A stretch of 64,000 nucleotides of DNA from Myxocyprinus asiaticus (taxonomy: Eukaryota > Chordata > Actinopteri > Cypriniformes > Catostomidae). A program made the translations under genes and the position numbers. The stretch spans positions 19,988,281-20,052,280 of the forward strand of contig NC_059373.1 of NCBI RefSeq assembly GCF_019703515.2, written 5' to 3'. Of this stretch, positions 23,916 to 35,990 are shown in pieces (the first letter of the stretch is position 1; every line of letters begins with the position of its first letter). Below the pieces are notes generated by a model. The model made no database searches and was not told the DNA's origin. It worked only from the letters and a program-made list of their open reading frames with translations.

Positions 23916-25518
23916 TACAGTGCATCCGGAAAGTATTCACGGCGTTTCACTTTTTCCACATTTTGTTATGTTACAGCCTTATTCCAAAATGGATTAAATT
24001 AATTATTTTTCTCAAAATACTACAAACAGTACCCCATGACAACGTGAAAGAAGTTTGTTTGAAATCTTTGCAAATTTATTTAAAAAAAAAAAAAAATCCC
24101 ACACATGTACATAAGTATTCACAGCCTTTGCTCAATACTTTGTTGAAGCACCTTTGGCACCAATTACAGCCTCAAGTCTTTTTGAGTATGATGCTACAAG
24201 CTTGGCACACCTATTTTTGGGCAGTTTCTCCCATTCTTCTTTGCAGGACCTCTCAAGCTCCATCAGGTTGGATGGGGAGCATTGGTGCACAGCCATTTTC
24301 AGATCTCTCCAGAGATGTTCAATCGGGTTCAAGTCTGGGCTCTGGCTGGGCCACTCAAGGACATTCACAGAGTTGTCCTGTAGCCACTCCTTTGTTATTT
24401 TGGCTGTGTGCTTAGGGTCGTTGTCCTGTTGGAAGATGAACCTTTGCCCCAGTCTGAGGTCCAGAGCGCTCTGGAGCAGGTTTTCATCAAGGATGTCTCT
24501 GTACATTGCTGCATTCATCTTTCCCTCAATCCTGACTAGTCTCCCAGTTCCTGCCGCTGAAAAATATCCCCACAGCATGATGCTGCCACCACCATGCTTC
24601 ACTGTAAGGATGGTATTGGCCAGGTGATGAGCGGTGCCTGGTTTCCTCCAGATATGACGCTTGCCATTCTGGCCAAAGAGTTCAATCTTTGTTTCATCAG
24701 ACCAGAGAATTTAGTTTCTCATGGTCTGAGAGTCTTTCAGGTGCCTTTTGGCAAACTCCAGGCGGGCTGTCATGTGCCTTTTACTGAGGAGTGGCTTCCG
24801 TCTGGCCACTCTACAATACAGGCCTGATTGGTGGAGTGCTGCAGAGATGGTTGTTCTTCTGGAAGGTTCTCCTCTCCACAGAGAAACGCTGGAGGTCTGT
24901 CAGAGTGACCATCAGGTTCTTGGTCACCTCCCTGTCTAAGGCCCTTCTCCCCCGATCGCTCAGTTTGGCCAGGCGGCCAGCTCTAGGAAGAGTCCTGGTG
25001 GTTCCAAACTTCTTCCATTTACGGATGATGGAGGCCACTGTGCTCATTGGGACCTTCAATGCTGCAGAAATTTTTCTGCACCCTTCCCCAGATCTGTGCC
25101 TCGATACAATCCTGTCTCGGAGGTCTACAGACAATTCCTTGGACTTCATGGCTTGGTTTGCGCTCTGACATGCACTGTTAACTGTGGGACCTTATATAGA
25201 CAGGTGTGTGCCTTTCCAAATCATGTCCAATCAACTGAATTTACCACAGGTGGACTACAATCAAGTTGTAGAAACATCTCAAGGATGATCAGTAGAAACA
25301 GGATGCACCTGAGCTCAATTTTGAGTGTCATGGCAAAGGCTGTGAATTTTTTTTTTTTTAATACATTTGCAAAGATTTCAAACAAACTTCTTTCACGTTG
25401 TCATTATGGGGTATTGTTTGTAGAATTTTGAGGAAAATAATGAATTTAATCCATTTTGGAATAAGGTTGTAACATAAAATGTGGAAAAACGCTGTTAATA
25501 CTTTCCGGATGCACTGTA
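23916..25518 (-). mobile_element. Full-length Tc1 element (about 1.6 kb) with TA duplication
   Basis: The left end CAGTGCATCCGGAAAGTATT starts at 23918 and the right end AATACTTTCCGGATGCACTG stops at 25516. These are perfect inverted copies over 20 bases and continue imperfectly for about 100 bases (AAATGGATTAAAT against ATTTAATCCATTTT). TA flanks both sides (23916-23917 and 25517-25518). The transposase reads leftward. Structurally this is the most complete Tc1 copy in the window. Confidence 0.95.
24132..25149 (-). pseudogene. Tc1 transposase, DD34E, with frameshift and nonsense codon
   Basis: The start MKSKELSVDLRDRIVSRH at 25149 opens the paired-like DNA-binding domain, with two helix-turn-helix regions over the first 100 residues. 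Near 24850-24870 the frame shifts (QKNNHL is read where the other frame gives TTISAALHQSGL). The second frame then carries an in-frame TAA at 24711-24713, just before [10 protein letters not shown], which holds the first catalytic Asp; AAA to TAA would explain it. From 24602 the frame is open to the end: [21 protein letters not shown] (second Asp), [11 protein letters not shown] (Glu) and a C-terminal TKY. All catalytic residues remain, but at least two lesions make it non-functional. The plus-strand frames of up to 183 codons here are antisense shadows. Confidence 0.9.
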
Positions 25519-26779
25519 CATCATATCTGAACATGCCAAAGTCTTTTCAAATGTCAAAGCAAGTCCTGTTCAGCTAAACAGATGGTTGTGCATGTTTTCA
25601 TCCACATTCATACAGCGAATGACAACTGTGTCTACCTCTGTTTTTGTTTTAATAAAGACAGCTGGTACAGTGCCATGATGTTGCCTATGGAATGACAAGA
25701 TGCTCGCTGCTGTTAAAAAATTAGAAACGTTTGACCTGGCGTGGCACTTCATGGGAAGGGGATTTGCAATGGCAACTTGCCCCATTTGGCAAACAATGAT
25801 TTACCTGTCAAACAGAATCAAACCCAGAACCTGCAGTTAGTGGAATCGAATCAAAACCTGGTGGGAATTTGGTAACAATGACAAAAGGCAGAACAACTGT
25901 AAACACCAACCAGGCCATTCTGTGGGAATTGCTTTTATTAGACATGTTGGTGCGGCTATCCTTATGAGGACTCTCCATAGACATAATGATTTTTATACTG
26001 TATGAACTATAGATTCTGTCCCCTAACCCTACCCCTAAACCTAACCCTCACAAAAAAAAAACTTTCTGCATTTTTAAATGTTCAATAAAACATCGTTCAG
26101 GATGTTTTTTAAGCAATTTGAATTATGGGGACACTAGAAATGTCCTCATAAACCACATTTATAGCATAATACTCTTTGTAATTACCAGTTTGTAACCTAC
26201 AAAAATGTCCTCATAAACCACCCAAACCTACCCCCCCCCCCCCCCCCACACACACACACAAACTAAAGGTATTTAATGTTTTATCTTTTCTGCCTTTGCG
26301 CTGGAGAAATTTTTGGGTTTAGTCTCTGAGGTGGGAGACCATTTTTTGGTCTACCTTGGATCCTCAGGCACAATGTTATTTATGAGTTCACTTGTGTGTT
26401 CTAATTTCATGAATAATTAACTATACCTTTTGTTACTCGTGTGACGTGAGGCAAACCGGTTCTGCATGCCAAACCCATCTTTCACTGTCTTAGAAATCTA
26501 ATTAGTTGCATTTACCTCGATCAGATTAATTAACTTTGATGCCAATTTATCCTCTTTTAATTAAAAGACATTCATTCTTTCAAATCTCTGCCTGGTGGCA
26601 TTTTTGCATTTTTAGATAACTTATAGGTTAGCTCAGTAATTGTTTTTCATTAAGAAGTTTCATACTGTACTTTAAGAAGTGAATAATATAGTTTTGAAAA
26701 ATATGTTTAACATCATGTACACTCACATAATGATGAATCCAGTCATATCAGTAGTCTAATAAATTCTGTTTTATTCTAT
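25519..26779. other. No gene; dispersed repeat at about 25950-26230 and C/CA simple repeat
   Basis: From about 25950 to 26230 there are repeated motifs ATGTCCTCATAAACCAC (26146 and 26205) and an ACCCTAACCC-like stretch (26021-26050), typical of a dispersed fish MITE-like repeat known to me by sight. A run of about 18 C followed by (CA)n lies at 26230-26262. No coding signal is seen. Confidence 0.5.
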
Positions 26780-27049
26780 ATGGAGAGGGTCGCCTCATTG
26801 GGGGTGACATATTAAGATCGCATGACCAGCCAAATAATACTTAAAAGGAACCCCCATGTTATTGGACACTTCCACTTAAAATAATAAATGAATCTTGGCT
26901 GATTGCGATTAACACATTTCTACTGTGGCATCAGTTACTAAAAACATTTGCTTTTGAATAATGTTGCTTCCACACTAGGTATCAGTATAAGGCCAAGATG
27001 ACTGTCATATCTGCCAGTGTAACAAAAAAATGACAGAGTGCACCTTTAA
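26780..27049. mobile_element. MITE, family C, copy 2 (left end lost)
   Basis: The inner blocks (TCGCATGACCAGCC, GTTATTGGACACTTCCACTT, CTTGGCTGATTGCGATTA) and the right terminus GAGTGCACCTTTAA match copy 1 at 22902. The left terminal repeat is missing, so the left limit is approximate. Confidence 0.72.
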
Positions 27050-29765
27050 AATTGAAGTGTGAAATTTCAGGGCCTCTAGTAACACCAAACGGATTTGCAA
27101 ACATAATGATTGTTGTCAAACTACTTTCCTGAACACTCCTCTCATCTGCCATTGCTTGAACAAATAGAGAGTCACTGGTCAGGATGCTCAAACAAACAGA
27201 GCACTGTTTTGTTTTGATAGTGCCACAGACCCAAAGTTTTTATACATTTTGGAAAATCAACCTTCAAATGGATTACTTACTGTATAGTTGTTGCATCTTA
27301 TGCTGAGATAGGAGAAAATATTTAACACTGAAAAAAAAAATCACTCTTCACCTTTAAGTAAGAAGGTCAAAGTGACACTCTTGAATTTTAAAAAGGCATT
27401 CAAGTTGTGATAGTTCTGTTGTTCTGTGAAGCTGTATTCTTTTCAGAGAGTGCTGTATGGCCTGACAAGTTTACATTTTGACATTGAGTTAGTGGTTTCC
27501 TAGAAATGCTTCTGCAAGTCAAAGTTTTCTTGGCTGTGATAAAAGCACTGTCACTATGCTCTTCAATTTGAAGAAGTTCTAGGCCTGCTGTCTAGTTTTA
27601 TCACTGCATACATTTCTGTCTGCACTTGCCATATTTCTCATATCACATCATTAGGAATTTACACATCTGCTCTGCTGAAAATGATGGTGATGTCACTTTC
27701 AGTGAGAGGGAACAATTACTGTAATCTGGAGGTTAGGGCCTGCCTACTGTACAAGCTACTGTACAATCATCCTTTGATCATTATCTGTTTGTCATGGTCA
27801 AGCACAATTGGACAGAAAAGAAACATATTACTGCACATTTGATATTACAAAGATTAGGGGATTGTGATTCAGCATTTCTCAAACTGTATCGCTGGGTCCA
27901 CAAACTGTTTGGGGTTGTAATAGGATCCTTGGTTCATACGAGTTTGAGAAACCGTAATGTAAACAATCCCTAGATAATAGTTGATATTTCATATTACATT
28001 TGATTAGTTATTTCACTGACTAGCAAGTGTCTCAAATCCTCTACAGGTCCAAATCTGCTTTATTTGTGCATTGTGAGTCTCTCTGTGCACAAAACTAAAT
28101 ACGGGAATAGTTTAACTCTTTAAAATGAATGAATGAAAACAGCACAGAGTGTAAACAGGGATTATATTCAATGAAGTGGAATGCTTTACAGCTGTGCAAA
28201 TACTGGGACCAAAGCAATGTTTGTGTGGTAGTGGCCAGATTGGCCCAGTTTAGGATATCAGACCTCTAAACTGTGCAAAATGTCTGCAGCGTTAATTTGT
28301 AAAGCATATAATGAGCTCAGAATTTCATGAGTTCAGGAATTTGTGCGTGCTTGGCGGGTTGTGAATTGTCATCCATAACTGTTTCCAACTTTGGTGCGCC
28401 CTCTTTTTCCTGGCTGGAAGTAAATAATAGAAAGGTACAATTTCTGGGGGCAGAAGTGCACCTGAGCATGCAAACCCCCAAGCAAATGAGATGAGAGGGG
28501 TAGAACTGTAATAAAAATGTCATGCTAGAGATTTAGCCTATGTCTCATAAACAAAAACAAGTCAAGATGAGATGCTCTGGGCAGCCGCACTGTAAAGTCA
28601 AACAGAGGACAGTCTTGTTAAACATAGGCCTAGCATTAATCATTAGTCACTCCAAGAACTCAGTGCTAAGTGTTATGTAATATAGAACATTTTTTATTAT
28701 GAATACTGTGTTTGAAATGCTTGACATGATCCATCAGCTCTCTTTTGCCTGTTGGACTGATTCTTCTCGCAAAGCCTTGCTCAGCAACTTTCTCTGAAAT
28801 CGCATTTATGTGTAATGTGAGGGAGTGGTGCATATGGAGTTATTTGTCAGAAGAGTAACTTTTTGATGTACTGTATAACAGTGCATTGTGACAAAGAGAC
28901 AATGGCTTTGTGATGAGTATAAAGAAATTGTGCTGAGGCAAATTGTTTGTATTTATCCAAATTTTGCATGAAAGAGACTTATATATGCAATGTGGGATTT
29001 GCTGTCCTTTTTCCCTCAAAAGGAGAGAAAAAGTGAGTGCACTTTAATCATTTTATTATAATGATGTGTTTAAATCTTAAAGGTTTAAAATATTGCAATG
29101 AACTCACAAAGATCCCATGACCCAGATTCATTTGTAAATTAAAAAGCTGTAGATGTTAAAAGAGCCTGAGGCTGAGAGATTTCTTTTCTTATCTGCAGTT
29201 CAAAGTGATGTCAAGAGAGGGAATCAGATCCTATCAACCAAAAATAGAGCGATAGAATGCTTTCCCTTCTTAGTCGTCTCTTCTTTTTCTGATGTGTTCC
29301 TAAATCATTGAGAGGAGCTGAGTGTGTTCCAGAGAGAAATTAATTAAGAAGGGTGGACTATAGACAGACCAAATAGCTAGTTATTCAATCAATGTGGGTG
29401 TGGAAAAGACTTACATTTAAGCATGTTACCACAGCTTTTCACTGTCCCTAATCGATTTATGTGGCTCAGAATATTCAAGAGACGATAACATGCACTTAAT
29501 CTTTTTTTAAAATACCAAATATACTTGTCTATGCATATGCTTGAAAGCCATTACTAATGTTATCTTTGGTCAGTGTTTACTACAACACTACAATAAGAGA
29601 TTAGCCTAAATTAAATGAGTGGTACTGCATTCTAAATGAAATTTTGGCCATCGGTGAAGAATATAATTAGTTTGTTGTTTCAGGTGAACTTCAGATTGTA
29701 CTTTTTAGCAGCCACTGACTTTGCCAGATCCAAAGCAATTTATAGTATCACTCTCAAAATACACT
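27050..29765. other. No gene recognised
   Basis: AT-rich sequence with short open frames and no recognised repeats or exons. Confidence 0.5.
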
Positions 29766-32700
29766 GTAAAAAATATCTGTGAAATCTACAGTAATTTACT
29801 GTGTTTGTGCACAGGAAAATACTGTATTCAAGTTCACAGTAGAATACAGTGTATTCAATTGAAAATTACAGTAATGAAAGAATTACTGTGAAAATCACAA
29901 TAACCAATTATGTACTGTAGAAAATCACAGTAACTAACAATGTCCTGTAGAAAATCACAATAACCAATTATGCACTGTAGAAAATCACAGTAACCAACAA
30001 TGTACTGTAGAAAATCACAGTAAGTAATAATGTACTGTGGAAAATCACAGTAACCAACAATGTATTGTAGAAAATCACAGTAACCAATAATGTACTGTGG
30101 AAAAATCACAGTAACTAGCAATGTACTGCAGAAAATCACAGTAACCAATAAAGTACTGTGGAAAATCACAGTAACCAACAATGTACTGTAGAAAATCACA
30201 GTAACCAATAATGTCCTGTAGTAAATCACAATAACCAATTATGTACTGTAGAAAATCACAGTAACTAACAATGTCCTGTAGAAAATCACAATAACCAATT
30301 ATGCACTGTAGAAAATCACAGTAACCAACAATGTACTGTAGAAAATCACAGTAAGTAATAATGTACTGTGGAAAATCACAGTAACCAACAATGTATTGTA
30401 GAAAATCACAGTAACCAATTATGTACTGTAGAAAATCACAGTAACCAACAATGTACTGTAGAAAATCACAGTAAGTAATAATGTACTGTGGAAAATCACA
30501 GTAACCAACAATGTATTGTAGAAAATCACAGTAACCAATTATGCACTGTAGAAAATCACAGTAACCAACAATGTATTGTAGAAAATCACAGTAACCAATA
30601 ATGTACTGTGGAAAAATCACAGTAACTAGCAATGTACTGCAGAAAATCACAGTAACCAATAAAGTACTGTGGAAAATCACAGTAACCAACAATGTACTGT
30701 AGAAAATCACAGTAACCAATAATGTCCTGTAGTAAATCACAATAACCAATTATGTACTGTAGAAAATCACAGTAACCAACAATGTACTGTAGAAAATCAC
30801 AGTAACCAATAATGTACTGTAGTAAATCACAATAACCAATTATGTACTGTAGAAAATCACAGTAACCAATAATGTACTGTAGAAAATCACAATAACCAAA
30901 TAAGTGCTGTAGAAAATCACAGTAACCAATAATGTACTGTGGAAAATCACAGTAACTAACAATGTCCTGTAGTAAATCACAATAACCAATAATGTACTGT
31001 AGAAAATCACAGTAACCAACAATATACTGTAGAAAATCACAGTGACCAATAATGTACTGTAGAAAATAACAATAACCAATTAAGTGCTGTAGAAAATCAC
31101 AGTAACCAATAATGTACTGTGGAAAATCACAGTAACTAACAATGTCCTGTAGTCAATCACAATAACCAGTTATGTACTGTAGAAAATCACAGTAACCAAC
31201 AATGTACTGTAGAAAATCACAGTAACCAATAATGTACTGTGGAAAATCACAGTAACTAACAATGTCCTGTAGTAAATCACAATAACTAATTATGTACTGT
31301 AGAAAATCACAGTAACCAACAATATACAGTAGAAAACCACAGTAACCAATAATGTACTGTAGAAAATCACAATAACCAATTAAGTGCTGTAGAAAATCAC
31401 AGTAACAATAATGTACTATGGAAAATCACAGTAACCAATAATGTACTATGGAAAATCACAGTAAATAACAATGTCCTGTAGTAAATAACAATAACCAATT
31501 ATGTACTGTAGAAAATCACAGTAACCAACAATGTACTGTAGAAAATCACAGTAACCAATAATGTACTGTAGAAAATCACAATAACCAATTAAGTGCTGTA
31601 GAAAATCACAGTAACAATAATGTACTGTGGAAAATCACAGTAATTAACAATGTCCTGCAGTAAATCACAATAACCAATTATGTACTGTAGAAAATCACAG
31701 TAACCAACAATGTACTGTGGAAAATCACATTAACTAACAGTATCCTGTAGTAAATCACAATATCCAATTATGTACTGTAGAAAATCACAGTAACCAACAA
31801 TGTACTTTAGAAAATCAAAGTTACCAATAATGTACTGTAGAAAATCACAATAACCAATTAAGTGCTGTAGAAAATCACAGTAACCAATAATGTACTGTAG
31901 AAAATCACAATATCCAATTAAGTGCTGTAGAAAATCACAGTAACCAGTAATGTTCTGTGGAAAATCACAGTAACTAACAATGTCCTGTAGTAAATCGCAG
32001 TAACCAATTATGTACTGTAAAAAATCACAGTAACCAACAATGTACTGTAGAAAATCTCAGTAACCAACAATGTCCTGTAGTAAATCACAATAACCAATTA
32101 TGTACTGTAGAAAATCACAGTAACCAACAATGTACTTTAGAAAATCAAAGTTACCAATAATGTACTGTAGAAAATCACAATAACCAATTAAGTGCTGTAG
32201 AAAATCACAGTAACCAATAATGTACTGTAGAAAATCACAATATCCAATTAAGTGCTGTAGAAAATCACAGTAACCACTAATGTTCTGTGGAAAATCACAG
32301 TAATTAACAATGTCCTGCAGTAAATCACAGTAACCAATTATGTACTGTAGAAAATCACAGTAACCAACAATGTCCTGTAGTAAATCACAAAATATCCAAA
32401 TAAGTGCTGTAGAAAATCTCAGTAACCAACAATGTCCTGTAGTAAATCACAATAACCAATTATGTACTGTAGAAAATCACAGTAACCAACAATGTACTTT
32501 AGAAAATCAAAGTTACCAATAATGTACTGTAGAAAATCACAATAACCAATTAAGTGCTGTAGAAAATCACAGTAACCACTAATGTTCTGTGGAAAATCAC
32601 AGTAATTAACAATGTCCTGCAGTAAATCACAGTAACCAACAATGTACTGTAGAAAATCTCAGTAACCAACAATGTCCTGTAGTAAATCACAAAATATCCA

Positions 32701-33278
32701 AATAAGTGCTGTAGAAAATCTCAGTAACCAACAATGTCCTGTAGTAAATCACAATAACCAATTATGTACTGTAGAAAACCACAGTAACCAACAATGTACT
32801 TTAGAAAATCAAAGTTACCAATAATGTACTGTAGAAAATCACAATAACCAATTAAGTGCTGTAGAAAATCACAGTAACCAATAATGTACTGTAGAAAATC
32901 ACAATATCCAATTAAGTGCTGTAGAAAATCACAGTAACCACTAATGTTCTGTGGAAAATCACAGTAATTAACAATGTCCTGCAGTAAATCACAGTAACCA
33001 ATTATGTACTGTAGAAAATCACAGTAACCAATAATGTACTGTGGAAAATCACAGTAACTAACAATGTCCTGTAGTAAATCACAATAACCAATTATGTACT
33101 GTAGAAAATCACAGTAACCAATAATGTACTGTGGAAAATCACAGTAACTAACAATGTCCTGTAGTAAATCACAATAACCAATTATGTACTGTAGAAAATC
33201 ACAGTAACCAACAATGTACTTTAGAAAATCAAAGTAACCAATAATGTACTGTAGTAAATCACAATAACCAATTATGTA
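29766..33278. repeat. 30-bp minisatellite, about 113 units, with higher-order structure
   Basis: From about 29886 the unit GTAACCAATAATGTACTGTA + GAAAATCACA repeats head to tail with little length change. Most units contain TACTGT and ACAGTA separated by 8 bases, a 6-bp inverted repeat. Units differ at fixed places (AACAATG, AATAATG or AATTATG; GTAGAAA, GTGGAAA or GTAGTAA), and sets of variants recur in blocks. GTAAGTAATA recurs at 30351 and 30471. A five-A variant with AACTAGCAATG recurs about 511 bases apart (30111 and 30622). TACTTTAGAAAATCAAAG recurs at about 31803, 32133, 32495, 32796 and 33216. The flank at 29766-29885 holds diverged ACTGTA/TACAGT motifs and may be the ancestral sequence. 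The period is divisible by three, so long open frames appear on the minus strand; they are not genes. Confidence 0.97.
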
Positions 33279-33465
33279 CCAGTGGTGGTGGTGTAGTGGC
33301 ACTAAAGCACTGAACTGGTAAGCGGAAGGTTGTTGGTTCAATCCTCACAGCCACAACCATTGTGTCCTTGAGCAAGGCACTTAACTCCAAGTTGTTCCAG
33401 GAGGATTGTCCCTGTAATCAGGGCACTGTATGTTGCTTTGTATAAAAGTGTCTGTCAAACCTCTA
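33279..33465 (+). mobile_element. tRNA-derived SINE (family 2) at the edge of the minisatellite
   Basis: The head TGGTGGTGGTGTAGTGG with an A-box-like start, the B-box-like GGTTCAATCC, the body GAGCAAGGCACTTAACTCC and the tail TTGCTTTGTATAAAAGTGTC follow in the usual order. It interrupts the last minisatellite unit after ATTATGTACC, and no repeat unit follows it on the right. Confidence 0.85.
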
Positions 33466-33626
33466 AATTTTAAAAAGACCTTTTGTGCCAATGAAATATC
33501 AATATGAATTAGATTTTTCTTGGTCGAAATTAATGGGCCAACCATCCAAACAAAAAGCTGCAGAAAATAAACTGCTTTTTAAAATGCTTTATATTATATT
33601 CTGGGAAATACAGCTGCAGGAAAGGT

Positions 33627-34110
33627 AGCCTATATGTGAACCCTTGAATTTACCTGGATTTTTGCATTTAAAAAAAAAAAAAACAGATTTTCAACTTACA
33701 TTTACACATTTGGCAGATGCTTTTATCCAAAGTGATTTACAGTGCCCTTATTACAGGGACAGTCCCCCTAGATCAACCTGGAATTAAGTGCCTTGCTCAA
33801 GGACACAATGGTGGTGGCTGTGGGGATTGAACCAACAACCTTCTGCTTACCAGTTCAGTGCTTTAGTCCACTATGCCACCACCCTATGGTAATAATAAAT
33901 AATACACAAACAATCGTGTTTTAATTTCTTCATTGAACATTGTGTAACCATTCACAGTGCATGCTGGAAAAATATGTGAACCCATTGGCTGGTTGACCCT
34001 CCTTTGGCAGCAATAACTTCCACCAAACATTTCCTGTAATTGCGGATCAGACTAGCACAACGGTCATGAAAAATTTGGCACCCTTCTTCTTTACAAAACT
34101 GTTTTAGTTT
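33627..34110 (-). mobile_element. Decayed Tc1-like remnant interrupted by a SINE
   Basis: At 33975-34110 the minus strand reads LIRNYRKCLVEVIAAKGGST, the usual C-terminus of a Tc1 transposase. TATGTGAACCC occurs at 33635 and again at 33973, as expected of the terminal region of this subfamily. A family 2 SINE splits the element. The catalytic region is absent or unrecognisable beyond 34110. Limits are approximate. Confidence 0.6.
33693..33884 (-). mobile_element. tRNA-derived SINE (family 2), minus orientation
   Basis: On the minus strand it has the order head GGTGGTGGCATAGTGGACT, B-box-like GGTTCAATCC, body GAGCAAGGCACTTAATTCC and tail GGATAAAAGCATCTGCCAAA. It lies in opposite orientation to the family 2 SINE 230 bases to the left, so the two could form a hairpin. 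Confidence 0.88.
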
Positions 34111-34858
34111 TTTATTTAGTGAATAGCTATTTTGAAGTTATGCCAAAGCCCTCAAAGTCTTATGTGAAAGTTTCTTATAAACTTTCAGTTCCTTCTCCTG
34201 TTGAACATATTGGTTTCTATAGAACAATCCAGGACAGCAGCATTCCTATCAACTCAGGCCACTGGAATTGTGAGTGTGATCATCCGTTAGACCATGGGCC
34301 ATTAGTGTGGAGATTAAAAAACTGTGCTCTTATCTGACAACTTCAGAAGCCCTTTGGTTAAAAGGTCCTTTATACCACTCATCTGAATTAGTTAATCTGT
34401 GCAGATCTGTAGGTGAAAGCACACAGAACTCAATCAATGTGTCCCTAATACACTTTAATCAGTAAACCAAGCCAGATAGAAAGGCAACGAGACTTGATTA
34501 CCAAATTAATTAATTGTTAAACCTGTCCGACTATTGGCTGAATGATACGTATCTTCTTGATATTTATTTAAATTAAAATAATTTAGAAGGTAACAGGTCT
34601 GAATATATATAATTATTCAAAATTTTATACAGAATCTGAAGTAATATCTATTAGTATGAGTAAATGAGTAAATGAATGGGTCTAAACGAAGATGTCTGTT
34701 CAGGCATGCTGACCAGACACCTCTTTTCTATAGCATACACATGTGAAGTGTTCATGATGTTAACGAATAATTTTTTTTTGTATATAGACCCAGTCCATTC
34801 TATGCAGTAGGGTTCGTGAAGGAACTGCAGGGAGGTTGAGAGATTTTGATAGAGATGT
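34111..34858. other. No gene recognised
   Basis: The sequence probably includes more of the decayed Tc1 element to its left, but no transposase motif can be read. Confidence 0.45.
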
Positions 34859-35520
34859 ACACTCACTGAGCACTTTGTTAGGAACAATATACTAATACTT
34901 GGTCAATATACACCACTGCCACTAGCCTGAGCTGTGTTTCCCAAAAGCATCTAAACCTAAGTATTTCGTAGAAGTTATTGGTGCCAATGGTCTCTACAAT
35001 CAACTTAAGCTTGCAATGCTTTTGGGAAACGCAGCCCAGGATTGTTGACACAAGGCAGGTTGGGTTAATGGATTCATGCTGCACCAAATTCTGATCCTAC
35101 CATCTGTGTGCCTCAGCTGGAATTGAGATTCATCAGAACAGGCTCTGTTTTTCCAGTCTTCAACTGTCCAGTTTTGGTGGGTCTGTACCCACTGCAGCCT
35201 CAGTTTTCTGTTCTTGGCTGACAGAAGTGGAACCCGATGTGGTCTTCTACTGTTGTAGCCCATCCGCCTCAAGGTTTGACATGTTGTGCATTCGGAGATG
35301 CTATTCTGCTCACTACAATTGTACAGTGTGGTTATCCGAGTTACCATCACCTTTCTGTCAGAACCAGTCTGGCCATTCCCCGTTGACCTCTCTCATCAAC
35401 GAGGTATTTCCATCTGCAAAACTGCCACTCACTGGATGTTTTTTGTTTTTGGCACCATTCTGAGTAAACTCTAGAGACTATTGTGAAGAAAATAGAAGGA
35501 GATCAACAGTTACAGTTACT

Positions 35521-35714
35521 GGGGGGCCTGGGTAGCTCAGCGGGTATTGGCACTGACTACCACCCCTGGAGTTGCGAGCTTGAATCCAGGGCGTGCTGAG
35601 TGACTCCAGACAGGTCCCTTAAGCAACAAAATCGGCCCAGAGTCACTACACCACCACAAGGACTTAGAGCACATTGGGGAGAAAAGGGGGGAAAATTAAA
35701 AACAAAAACAAAAA
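35521..35714 (+). mobile_element. tRNA-derived SINE (family 1, HAmo-like), inserted in a Tc1 element
   Basis: The head GGGTAGCTCAG is a tRNA A box and is followed by a GCTTGAATCC B box and the body GGCGTGCTGAGTGACTCCAG. The middle is deleted relative to the copies at 47758 and 52994. It is flanked by the 9-base duplication ACAGTTACT (35512-35520 and 35715-35723). Removing the SINE and one duplicate restores a continuous Tc1 sequence. Confidence 0.92.
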
Positions 35715-35798
35715 ACAGTTACTCAAACCAGCCCATTTGTCACCAACAATTATGCCATGGTTGAAATCACTGAGATCAAATTTTTTGTGGTTGATGTT

Positions 35799-35990
35799 AT
35801 GGAGTGGTGGTGGTGTAGTGGACTAAAGCACTGAACTGGTAAGCAGAAAGTTGTTGGTTTGATCTTCACAGCCACCACAATTGTGTCCTTGAGCAAGGCA
35901 CTTAACTCCAGGTTGCTCCAGGGGGATTGTCCCTGTAATAAGAGCACTGTAAGTTGCTTTGGATAAAAGCATCTGCTAAATGTAAATGTA
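35799..35990 (+). mobile_element. tRNA-derived SINE (family 2), inserted in the same Tc1 element
   Basis: The head TGGTGGTGGTGTAGTGG, the body GAGCAAGGCACTTAACTCC and the tail GGATAAAAGCATCTGCTAAA are all present, so the copy is full length. It is 76 bases from the family 1 SINE and on the same strand. No clear target duplication was found. Confidence 0.88.

Noticed and set aside
24154..24627. Plus-strand open frames of 157 and 183 codons
   Set aside because: They are antisense to the clearly recognisable Tc1 transposase on the minus strand.
26021..26050. Interstitial telomere-like sequence (CCCTAACCCTACCCCTAAAC)
   Set aside because: It is short and imperfect and lies inside a dispersed repeat that commonly carries this stretch. 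It is not a telomeric array.
30075..30749. Open frame of 224 codons on the minus strand (and others of 127 and 206 codons in the same array)
   Set aside because: The 30-base repeat period is divisible by three, so any frame free of stops in one unit stays open. The product is a monotonous 10-residue repeat (YCDFLQYIIG type) with no signal of selection.
29886..33278. CRISPR-like array of 30-bp repeats
   Set aside because: The repeats are contiguous with no unique spacers, vary between units, and lie in a vertebrate genome.
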